Source: Aliidiomarina sp047920995 (GTDB lineage: Bacteria > Pseudomonadota > Gammaproteobacteria > Enterobacterales > Alteromonadaceae). Taken from it: a stretch of 64,000 bases of DNA. The notes beneath the pieces are model-generated. The model had not been told where the DNA came from. It did no database searches and saw only the letters and a program-made list of their open reading frames with translations. Shown here piece by piece: positions 1 through 7,197 of the stretch (the first letter of the stretch is position 1; each line of letters starts with the position of its first letter). The stretch covers positions 1 to 64,000 of the forward strand of contig NZ_JBLRWZ010000004.1 of the NCBI RefSeq assembly GCF_047920995.1. Reading direction: 5' to 3'. The translations under genes were made by a program, and so were the position numbers.

Positions 1-275
1 GCAGTAAACAAACCCCCTACGCCAGTTACTTCTAGCGTTGCGCCCTTGCTGTTATCAATGCTACTGATACCAACGCCCAGCGCAGTAAGTGCTTCGCGCA
101 TACGCTTGGTATCATCGCTATCGAGCATATGCTCAAGTACGGTAGTGCCTTCCGCTAAAGCGGCCAATAGCAGCGCGCGATTGGCAATGCTTTTCGAACC
201 AGGAACAGCTACATCCCCGCGCGCCTGTGGGGCATAAGTTAATTGCAGTACATCATGTTTACTGTTTTCGGCCAC
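1..275 (-). CDS. aroA: 3-phosphoshikimate 1-carboxyvinyltransferase (EPSP synthase), N-terminal part
   Basis: Only the first ~91 codons are inside the window. EPSP synthase joins phosphoenolpyruvate to shikimate-3-phosphate in the cytoplasmic shikimate pathway. The frame shows the family's N-terminal phosphate-binding motif VPGSKSIANRALLLAALAEG (about residues 19-38) and the following DSDDTKRM segment. The start is a GTG giving MAENSKHDV; an in-frame TGA lies two codons upstream, so no longer start is possible. The gene begins 15 bp after the hisC stop and is probably cotranscribed with gyrA-serC-hisC. Linkage of serC to aroA is classical in Gammaproteobacteria. Confidence 0.9.
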   Translation of the reverse strand, partial: MAENSKHDVLQLTYAPQARGDVAVPGSKSIANRALLLAALAEGTTVLEHMLDSDDTKRMREALTALGVGISSIDNSKGATLEVTGVGGLFT

Positions 276-290
276 TACTCATATGCCCCG

Positions 291-1397
291 CTATTGATCT
301 AGAATCTCGCTATAAGCTCGGCAGAACGCGTCATTTTCTTCTGCAGTGCCAATACTTACCCGCAAATGTTCTGGCAGTTCATAGCCAGCTACTGGCCGCA
401 CGATAACGCCCTTGTGCAACAGCTGTTGGTATATTTCAGCGGCGTTATTACCTACCTTAATGGTTACAAAGTTACCGTAAGAAGGGATATAACTAAGGCC
501 ATGCGCATCACAAAAAGTAGTAATTTGCGCCATTCCTTCGGCATTTACCTGCACTGAACGCGCCAAGAACTCTTCGTCTTGCAACGCTGCCATTGCTGCA
601 GTTAGCGCTAGTTCATTCATATTAAACGGTTGCCGAATACGGTTCATTAAATCAGCAACTGCTGGATGCGAAACCGCGTAGCCAGCGCGCAAACCTGCTA
701 AGCCATATGCTTTAGAAAAGGTGCGCGAAACAACCAAATTCGGATACTCTTCGATCCAAGCAAACGACGGCGCGCGCTCTTTGCTGGGTACGTACTCATA
801 GTAAGCTTCATCAAGCACCACCAAAACATTGCGCGGTACTTGTGCAATAAATTCTTGCAACGCTTGTTTACTTAAAAAGGTGCCTGTTGGATTATTTGGG
901 TTCGCAACAAATATCATTCGCGTGCGGCTTGTTATGGCTGCCAACATTGCCTCGAGATCATGGCCATAATTCTTTGCAGGCACCGCTACTGGCGTAGCAC
1001 CAATTGCCTTTGTTACCAAGGGGTACACTACAAATGCATGTTGAGAAAAAATCACTTCATGTTGATCTGTTACGTAGGTTCTCGCCAACAGTTCCAACAC
1101 ATCATTCGAGCCGTTACCAAGGGTAATCTGCTTGGCATCAATCGCAAACTTCTCTGCAATCGCTGTTTTCAAATAAAAGCCATTGGCATCTGGGTAACGA
1201 GCTAAACCATTGATTTTTTCAGTTAAAGCATCACGAACTTTCGAGCTCACACCCAATGGGTTTTCGTTCGAAGCTAGCTTCACAATGTTACTAATGCCCA
1301 ACTCACGCTCTACTTCTTCAATTGGCTTACCGGCTTGATAAGGCTGTAAAGATCGAATTCCAGGTAAGGCTAAACTTGCAGCATCAAAATCTTGCAT
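291..1397 (-). CDS. hisC: Histidinol-phosphate aminotransferase
   Basis: PLP-dependent class I/II aminotransferase of 368 residues, the usual family length. It converts imidazole-acetol phosphate to histidinol phosphate, and often also acts in aromatic amino acid transamination when encoded beside serC and aroA, as here. Visible marks are NPNNPTG, DEAYYEY and the PLP lysine motif SRTFSKAYGLAGLRAGY in the middle of the protein. I place the start at the ATG preceded by GAGGAA at 5 bp; an upstream TTG adds four residues but lies on the ribosome-binding site. It follows serC by 18 bp. Because it is not in a his operon it may serve phenylalanine/tyrosine synthesis; that is inference. Confidence 0.9.
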   Translation of the reverse strand: MQDFDAASLALPGIRSLQPYQAGKPIEEVERELGISNIVKLASNENPLGVSSKVRDALTEKINGLARYPDANGFYLKTAIAEKFAIDAKQITLGNGSNDVLELLARTYVTDQHEVIFSQHAFVVYPLVTKAIGATPVAVPAKNYGHDLEAMLAAITSRTRMIFVANPNNPTGTFLSKQALQEFIAQVPRNVLVVLDEAYYEYVPSKERAPSFAWIEEYPNLVVSRTFSKAYGLAGLRAGYAVSHPAVADLMNRIRQPFNMNELALTAAMAALQDEEFLARSVQVNAEGMAQITTFCDAHGLSYIPSYGNFVTIKVGNNAAEIYQQLLHKGVIVRPVAGYELPEHLRVSIGTAEENDAFCRAYSEILDQ

Positions 1398-1415
1398 AAA
1401 ATTCCTCAAGTAATC

Positions 1416-2495
1416 TTAACTATGCTCGTTGGCAAATCGGGTCATAAAATCAACTAGCGCTTGGGCGCCAGCAACAGGCATTGCGTTATACATACTTGCA
1501 CGCATGCCGCCAACAAAGCGATGTCCTTGCAAAGATAACAACCCTTCATCCCGCGCCTGTTGCAAGAACAGTGCATCAAGATTGCTATCATTGAGTTGGA
1601 ATGGGATATTCATCATCGAACGGTTTGCAGGTGCAATGGTATTGCGATAAAACGCTGAGTTATCAACACATTCATATAATAGCGATGATTTCGCAAGATT
1701 TAACTCACGCATCGCCGCTAAACCACCCTCTGCTTTCAACCATTTAAATACTTCAGCGGCTAAGTACCAAGCGAAGGTATTGGGTGTGTTGTACATCGAT
1801 TTCTCAGCGGCCTGCACCTTATAATTCATAACGGTGCACACCCGCTCTTGTTGGGTTGCCAACAAATCGTTGCGAATGATCACCACAGCCAAACCAGAAG
1901 GGCCGATATTCTTTTGCGCGCCCGCGTAGATAATGCCAAACTTCGACACATCAATTGGTTCCGCGAGGATTACCGACGACATATCCGCTACTAGCGGCGC
2001 TGCCACATCGGGGATTTCATGTAGGGCGATGCCATCAACCGTTTCATTCGGGCAATAATGCAAATAGGCAGCATGCTTAGATAGATTCCATTCGCTAACG
2101 GGTGGGATGGCTTTACCTAAAGGCGTTTCCGCAACCTGCGCCACTTCGTTAACTTGGGCAACATACTTCTTTGCTTCGCGAATCGCGTAGCCCGACCAAA
2201 TACCGGAATTGAGGTAATCTACCGTGGCATCAGGAGCAGCAATGTTCTGCGCTACAGCTGAAAACTGTCCACGACCACCACCATGCATAAACAAAACCGA
2301 GTAATTATCTGGAATCGCCAGCAAATCACGTAAATCTTGTTCTGCTTCCTCGGTCATCTGCACATAGATTGGATCACGATGGCTGATTTCCATTACAGAA
2401 ATCCCCAACCCTTGCCAATCTATTAACTCGCGTTGCGCTTTCTGTAAAACAGGAGCTGGCAACATTGCCGGCCCCGCAGAGAAGTTATACTTCAT
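1416..2495 (-). CDS. serC: Phosphoserine aminotransferase
   Basis: Transfers the amino group of glutamate to 3-phosphohydroxypyruvate (serine synthesis) and acts in pyridoxal phosphate synthesis. The protein starts MKYNFSAGPAMLP, carries the HGGGRGQF phosphate-cofactor loop and the PLP lysine in AGAQKNIGPSG (about residue 197), and ends at the normal length of 359 residues. The reading frame is open for 26 codons upstream, but that part is gyrA read in another frame. The ATG at 2495 has GGAGATGAAGGTG just upstream and lies 11 bp inside the end of gyrA, so translation of the two is probably coupled. Confidence 0.93.
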   Translation of the reverse strand: MKYNFSAGPAMLPAPVLQKAQRELIDWQGLGISVMEISHRDPIYVQMTEEAEQDLRDLLAIPDNYSVLFMHGGGRGQFSAVAQNIAAPDATVDYLNSGIWSGYAIREAKKYVAQVNEVAQVAETPLGKAIPPVSEWNLSKHAAYLHYCPNETVDGIALHEIPDVAAPLVADMSSVILAEPIDVSKFGIIYAGAQKNIGPSGLAVVIIRNDLLATQQERVCTVMNYKVQAAEKSMYNTPNTFAWYLAAEVFKWLKAEGGLAAMRELNLAKSSLLYECVDNSAFYRNTIAPANRSMMNIPFQLNDSNLDALFLQQARDEGLLSLQGHRFVGGMRASMYNAMPVAGAQALVDFMTRFANEHS

Positions 2496-5139
2496 CACCT
2501 TCATCTCCAGAATCTGGCGCACCAGAATCCTGCTTATCGGTTGCATCTGCTGCATCGGTTGCAGCATCAGCATCTAACTCCGCTGCTTCTGCATCGAGCT
2601 CTTCTTCCTCAATTTCAGCAACTCGCGCCATTCCTACTACAAACTCATCATCTGCAGTGCGAATCAAACGCACACCTTGGGTATTTCGGCCTACGGTAGA
2701 TACCTCATCTACTCGCGTACGAACTAAGGTGCCACGATTACTGATAATCATTAAGTGCTCACCAGGAATTACTTCCATAGCACCCACTACCGCACCATTT
2801 CGCTCGGAAACCTTAATCGATACCACACCTTTCGTAGCACGGCCTTTGGCTGGATACTCGGTAAGCGGAGTACGTTTACCGAAGCCATTTTCGGTAACGG
2901 TAAGCACAGCACCCTCTTCCGTACGTGGAATAAGTAGCGATACAATCTTCTGCTCTTCAGCAATCCGCATACCGCGCACGCCTGTTGCTGTGCGGCCCAT
3001 AGAACGCAAGTGGTCTTCACTAAAGCGAACTACCTTACCTGCATCTGAGAACAACATGATGTCGTTGCTACCATCTGTGATATCCACACCAATCAGTTCA
3101 TCACCCTCTACTAAGTTCAGGGCAATAATACCGCTGGTACGTGGGCGCGAGTAATCCACCAATGGTGTTTTCTTCACCGTGCCGTTACGAGTAGCCATAA
3201 CTACAAACTTATCGTCTGCAAAGTTTGCAATCGGCAGAATAGCATTAATCCGCTCACCATCTTGTAATGGCAGCAGGTTCACTATCGGCTTACCACGCGC
3301 GGCGCGGCTGGCATATGGAAGGTTATATGTTTTCATCCAATACACTCGGCCACGGCTCGAAAAACAGAGAATCATATCGTGCGTATTGGCAACCAATAAG
3401 CGCTCAATGAAATCTTCATCTTTCATTTTCGTAGCGGCTTTACCTTTACCACCACGCTTCTGTGCTTCGTATTCGGTAAGAGATTGATATTTTACGTAGC
3501 CTTGATGAGAAAGTGTTACTACAACATCTTCTTGCTCAATCAAATCTTCCATGTTGATATCATGGCTAGCGTTACTAATTTCAGTACGGCGCTCATCGCC
3601 AAATTCAGCCTGTGCTTGCACAAGCTCTTCACGAATTACTTCCATCAACCGTTCTGTACTTGCCAAAATATGCATTAACTCTGCGATTACATCTAATAGG
3701 CCTTTATATTCATCAAGAATCTTTTCGTGTTCTAGGCCGGTTAATTTATGTAACCGTAAATCAAGAATGGCTTGCGCTTGGTTTTCAGTAAGATGATAAA
3801 TGCCATCAATTACACCGAAGCCTTCTTCTACCCAATCTGGCCGCGCAGCATCTACCCCCGCGCGCTCTAGCATAATAGACACATCCCCGAGCTGCCAACC
3901 TTGGGCAATTAGCTGTGCTTTTGCTTCGGCTGGTGATGGCGAACGCTTGATCATTTCAATGATCTCGTTGATGTTCGCCAATGCTACCGCTAAACCTTCC
4001 AAAATATGCGCTCGTTCACGTGCTTTACGCAGCTCAAACACGGTACGGCGAGTAACTACTTCACGACGGTGAGTAATGAAGCATTCCAACATTTCACGCA
4101 GGGAAAACAGCTTCGGCTGGCCTTTATCAAGGGCAACCATGTTGAAGCCAAATGCTACCTGCATTTGCGTATGCTGGTACAGGTGATTCAACATCACCTC
4201 ACCCGATTCATTGCGCTTCATTTCAATAACAATACGCATGCCATCTTTATCAGATTCATCACGCAGCGCACTAATACCTTCAATGCGTTTTTCTTTTACT
4301 AGTTCAGCGATTTTCTCAATCAGCTTGGCTTTATTCACCTGATATGGAATTTCGTGCACGATAATTGTATCGCGGCCAGTGCTTTCATCGGTAATCACGT
4401 CTGCGCGTGCACGAATGTAAATTCGGCCTCTACCGGTGCGATATGCATCGAGAATGCCTTGGCGGCCGGATAAGATACCGGCTGTTGGGAAATCTGGGCC
4501 AGGAATATGCTCCATCAACTCTTCAAGTTGAATATCTGGATTATCCACCATCGCTAAACAACCGTTAATTACTTCGGTTAGGTTATGCGGCGGGATATTG
4601 GTTGCCATACCAACAGCGATACCGGAAGAACCGTTCGCTAATAGGTTTGGAATTCGGGTTGGCAACACCTCCGGAATAAATTCGGTGCCATCGTAGTTGG
4701 GCACGAAATCAACGGTTTCTTTCTCTAAATCAGCCAATAATTGATGCGCAATTTTCGACATCCGTACTTCGGTGTAACGCATTGCCGCCGCTGAATCACC
4801 ATCCACTGAACCAAAGTTACCTTGGCCATCAGCAAGCATGTAGCGAAGAGAGAATGGCTGCGCCATACGAACAATGGTGTCGTACACTGCAGAATCACCG
4901 TGTGGGTGATACTTACCGATTACATCACCTACTACGCGAGCAGATTTTTTATACGGCTTATTAAAATCATTCCCGAGTACATTCATTGCGAATAGTACGC
5001 GCCGATGCACTGGCTTCAAACCATCGCGTACATCAGGTAAAGCTCGCCCGATGATAACGCTCATGGCGTAATCTAAGTACGAATTCTTTAGTTCGTCTTC
5101 GATATTAATCGGCATTACTTCTTTGGCAAGATCGCTCAT
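2485..5139 (-). CDS. gyrA: DNA gyrase subunit A
   Basis: Subunit of the A2B2 type II topoisomerase that introduces negative supercoils. 884 residues, close to E. coli (875). The N-terminal breakage-reunion domain has the catalytic Tyr122 with Arg121 (AMRYTE) at E. coli numbering. The quinolone region HPHGDSAVYDT shows Ser83 and Asp87, the susceptible-type residues. The C-terminal beta-pinwheel contains the GyrA-box QKRGGKG needed for DNA wrapping, and the tail is strongly acidic (DAEAAELDADAA and similar), as in other gammaproteobacteria. The ATG follows AGGGA. First gene of the gyrA-serC-hisC-aroA run, divergent from ubiG. Confidence 0.98.
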   Translation of the reverse strand: MSDLAKEVMPINIEDELKNSYLDYAMSVIIGRALPDVRDGLKPVHRRVLFAMNVLGNDFNKPYKKSARVVGDVIGKYHPHGDSAVYDTIVRMAQPFSLRYMLADGQGNFGSVDGDSAAAMRYTEVRMSKIAHQLLADLEKETVDFVPNYDGTEFIPEVLPTRIPNLLANGSSGIAVGMATNIPPHNLTEVINGCLAMVDNPDIQLEELMEHIPGPDFPTAGILSGRQGILDAYRTGRGRIYIRARADVITDESTGRDTIIVHEIPYQVNKAKLIEKIAELVKEKRIEGISALRDESDKDGMRIVIEMKRNESGEVMLNHLYQHTQMQVAFGFNMVALDKGQPKLFSLREMLECFITHRREVVTRRTVFELRKARERAHILEGLAVALANINEIIEMIKRSPSPAEAKAQLIAQGWQLGDVSIMLERAGVDAARPDWVEEGFGVIDGIYHLTENQAQAILDLRLHKLTGLEHEKILDEYKGLLDVIAELMHILASTERLMEVIREELVQAQAEFGDERRTEISNASHDINMEDLIEQEDVVVTLSHQGYVKYQSLTEYEAQKRGGKGKAATKMKDEDFIERLLVANTHDMILCFSSRGRVYWMKTYNLPYASRAARGKPIVNLLPLQDGERINAILPIANFADDKFVVMATRNGTVKKTPLVDYSRPRTSGIIALNLVEGDELIGVDITDGSNDIMLFSDAGKVVRFSEDHLRSMGRTATGVRGMRIAEEQKIVSLLIPRTEEGAVLTVTENGFGKRTPLTEYPAKGRATKGVVSIKVSERNGAVVGAMEVIPGEHLMIISNRGTLVRTRVDEVSTVGRNTQGVRLIRTADDEFVVGMARVAEIEEEELDAEAAELDADAATDAADATDKQDSGAPDSGDEGDEV

Positions 5140-5245
5140 ATTTTTTCCCTAACAAGTACTCTTCATATCGTTATAGTTTTCGAGTAAATCGCCTTACTGA
5201 ATCAACTTTGCAGGATACCATAGCAGCTTGCCGTTGACGACTGCA

Positions 5246-5292
5246 AAACGAACACAAAACACAAGTTAACACTGGTTTACATGTGTTCGTTT
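5246..5292. promoter_or_regulatory. Inverted repeat with 11-bp perfect arms between gyrA and ubiG
   Basis: AAACGAACACA (5246-5256) and its exact reverse complement TGTGTTCGTTT (5282-5292) flank 25 bp in the middle of the 283-bp divergent gyrA/ubiG spacer. There is no T-run, so it is not a typical terminator. Position suggests an operator or a looping site acting on one or both promoters; no regulator is identified. A second small hairpin, GCGCC-aca-GGCGC, lies at 5352-5364 in the ubiG leader. Confidence 0.4.
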
Positions 5293-5422
5293 CGGTACAC
5301 TGCGAGCCACTCACATGGGCAATAAAAATATCGTATTGGGTACCCAGTAAAGCGCCACAGGCGCACCCACAAATCATTGTGCGCTCTTCGCAGCCCCTTG
5401 TTTTAGCATAAGGAAGATAAAC

Positions 5423-6136
5423 ATGCAGCAAAATGTCGATCCTGCAGAAATCGAAAAGTTTAATGCCATGGCATCACGTTGGTGGGATCCCCAAGGCGAT
5501 TTTAAGCCACTCCATCAAATAAACCCATTGCGCTTGCAATTTATTGACCAACACGGTCTTGGTTTGAGTGGGCGGAAAATTTTAGATGTAGGCTGTGGTG
5601 GCGGTTTATTAAGCGAAGCAATGGCAAAAGCTGGGGCTCACGTTACGGGTATTGATATGAGCCCAGATGCGCTTAGCGTAGCCCGTTTGCATGCGTTGGA
5701 TAGTGGTGTGGATGTCGATTATCAGCAAATCACAGCGGAAGAGTTTGCCGCCGAGCATGCTGGCCAATTCGATATCGTTACGTGCTTGGAAATGCTCGAG
5801 CATGTACCCAACCCAAGTACGGTAATTGCCGCCTGCGCAAGCCTAGTTAAACCTGGCGGCCGGGTTGTTTTCTCTACTTTGAATCGCACTTTGAAAGCTA
5901 AACTGCTGGGCGTATATATCGCCGAATATGTATTGCGATGGGTACCACAGGGCACTCACGATGCGAGTAAATTTATTCGCCCAGCGGAGTTAATGCACAT
6001 GGCCAATAGTGCAGGATTAACAGAACTTGCCGCTACGGGTATCCACTTCAATCCGCTACTGAACCAATTCTTCGTAAGTGATCGTAACTTGGATGTAAAC
6101 TATCTGGTTGCTTGTGAGCGCCCTGCTGCCAAATAG
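5423..6136 (+). CDS. ubiG: Ubiquinone biosynthesis O-methyltransferase
   Basis: SAM-dependent enzyme making both O-methylations of the ubiquinone ring (UbiG acts on the 2-polyprenyl-6-hydroxyphenol and demethylubiquinol intermediates). 237 residues, family size. Shows the N-terminal FNAMASRWWDPQGDFKPLHQ, SAM motif I ILDVGCGGGLLSEAMAKAG (about 53-71), the acidic ribose-binding residue in VTGIDMS, and FSTLNRT / KFIRPAEL late in the chain. Good ribosome site AAGGAAG before the ATG. Next to gyrA but divergent, as in many gammaproteobacteria, and followed closely by a HAD phosphatase gene with which it is probably cotranscribed. Confidence 0.95.
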   Translation: MQQNVDPAEIEKFNAMASRWWDPQGDFKPLHQINPLRLQFIDQHGLGLSGRKILDVGCGGGLLSEAMAKAGAHVTGIDMSPDALSVARLHALDSGVDVDYQQITAEEFAAEHAGQFDIVTCLEMLEHVPNPSTVIAACASLVKPGGRVVFSTLNRTLKAKLLGVYIAEYVLRWVPQGTHDASKFIRPAELMHMANSAGLTELAATGIHFNPLLNQFFVSDRNLDVNYLVACERPAAK

Positions 6137-6168
6137 GCCATTTAATGAGCCGTAACGGAGAAGTGTAT

Positions 6169-6846
6169 ATGTTAGGTAAGCGCCCCAACGCTATTCTATT
6201 TGATTTAGATGGCACCCTCCTCGATACAGCACCCGATTTGGGCCATGCCCTCAATCGTGTTCTGGCCGATTCGAATCGGCCGTTGAAAGAACTTATCGAG
6301 TTGCGCCCGTACGCATCACATGGCTCACATGGCCTACTGAAATTAGGTTTTGGGGATGATTACAATGAGCTAAACCGCACCCAATTGCGGCAACAGTTTC
6401 TTGATTATTATGAACAACGAGTTTGTGTAGACACCACCCTGTTTGCCGAGGTTGAGGAACTGCTACAAACGCTAAGCCAACAACAAATACCAATGGCGAT
6501 TGTTACCAATAAACCTACCCTTTACACACAACTAGTATTGCGGGAAATCCCAGCTCTAGCACGATTACCTGTAGTGGTTTGCGGCGATACGTTAAGTGTT
6601 GCTAAGCCCGATCCAGCGCCCTTGTTGCATGCCTGCGCATTACTGAGCGCTCATTATCAATATCCCATTGAGGCGCAACATGCCTTGTATGTGGGTGATG
6701 CAGAGCGCGATATTGAAGCTGGCCGCAGAGCGGGAATGCGCACAGTGCTAGCTAGTTATGGGTACATTGCTGCGCACGATGATGTGCAGGCATGGCGCGC
6801 TGATTTTGCCATTGCCCAACCGAGCCAATTATTGGATTTGTGGTAA
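6169..6846 (+). CDS. HAD-family phosphatase, Gph/MupP type
   Basis: HAD hydrolase of 225 residues with motif I DLDGTLLDT near the N-terminus, motif II in AIVTNKPT, and motif III/IV K-PDP and GDAERDIEAGRRAG. The alpha-helical cap lies between motifs I and II, so it is the phosphoglycolate phosphatase (Gph) subfamily. In Pseudomonas the gene directly after ubiG is mupP, N-acetylmuramic acid 6-phosphate phosphatase of cell-wall recycling, so either substrate is possible. I chose the ATG at 6169 because GGAGAAG lies 7 bp upstream; an ATG eight codons earlier has no such site. It starts 32 bp after ubiG ends. Confidence 0.8.
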   Translation: MLGKRPNAILFDLDGTLLDTAPDLGHALNRVLADSNRPLKELIELRPYASHGSHGLLKLGFGDDYNELNRTQLRQQFLDYYEQRVCVDTTLFAEVEELLQTLSQQQIPMAIVTNKPTLYTQLVLREIPALARLPVVVCGDTLSVAKPDPAPLLHACALLSAHYQYPIEAQHALYVGDAERDIEAGRRAGMRTVLASYGYIAAHDDVQAWRADFAIAQPSQLLDLW

Positions 6847-7100
6847 TCTATTCCCATCAAAATTGGCCTTTCGGTGAGAAAATTAACGGCTGTACGGTAC
6901 AGTTAGCGTCCTCAACTGCTGTGCCATTTGTTATATATTCCATCTCAGCTGCATAACAAATTATTTAAGACAAAAAAATTATGTACCTGCTATGTACCTG
7001 CAAAGGCGCGCCACTCTTGGTGCTTATCAAAATCTACCAAAATTCAACCCCGAAACAGTGAATTTCTTGCTTGATCAAAAGCACTTTGATGACTAGCATA
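6847..7100. other. Non-coding region upstream of nrdA with several short repeats
   Basis: No gene seen. It holds a 13-bp palindrome CTGTACgGTACAG (6890-6902); an inverted repeat ATTTGTTAT / ATAACAAAT (6926-6934 and 6953-6961); and two exact tandem copies of TATGTACCTGC (6980-7001). A possible nrdA promoter is TTGATC, 17 bp, TAGCAT ending at 7099 (4/6 matches in each box). No T-run follows the hairpins, so I do not call a terminator for the upstream gene. Confidence 0.4.
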
Positions 7101-7114
7101 GCGTTAATTAACGC
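7101..7114. promoter_or_regulatory. 14-bp perfect palindrome upstream of nrdA
   Basis: GCGTTAATTAACGC is a perfect dyad directly upstream of the first NrdR-like box. It would sit at or just downstream of the start site of the weak promoter ending at 7099, so it could be an operator. I cannot assign the protein. Confidence 0.35.
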
Positions 7115-7115
7115 A

Positions 7116-7173
7116 ACACTACATATTGTGTAAAAATACTCCACCTTACCTAATTCACCACAATATATAGTGA
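7116..7173. promoter_or_regulatory. Two NrdR-box-like sites in front of nrdA
   Basis: ACACTACATATTGTGT (7116-7131) and CCACAATATATAGTGA (7158-7173) both resemble the 16-bp NrdR box, an AT-rich dyad with ACA/TGT-type ends that occurs in pairs before ribonucleotide reductase genes. NrdR is the ATP/dATP-sensing repressor. Their centres are 42 bp apart, four helical turns, which keeps them on one DNA face; pairs about 31 bp apart are more usual. The second box lies only 24 bp before the nrdA ATG, so binding could also block a promoter located between the boxes. Confidence 0.72.
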
Positions 7174-7197
7174 TAAGAAGAAACCTGCGAGGGCATC

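Noticed and set aside
2496..2573. 26-codon upstream extension of serC
   Set aside because: It is the gyrA tail in another frame, and serC has a good ribosome site and family N-terminus at 2495.
2465..3154. Long plus-strand reading frame (229 codons) rich in Ser/Ala/Thr/Pro
   Set aside because: It is antisense to the gyrA 3' end; composition is that of a shadow frame, with no domain or ribosome site.
6890..6902. LexA-box-like CTGTACGGTACAG before nrdA
   Set aside because: The gammaproteobacterial LexA box needs 8 bp between CTGT and ACAG; here there are 5.
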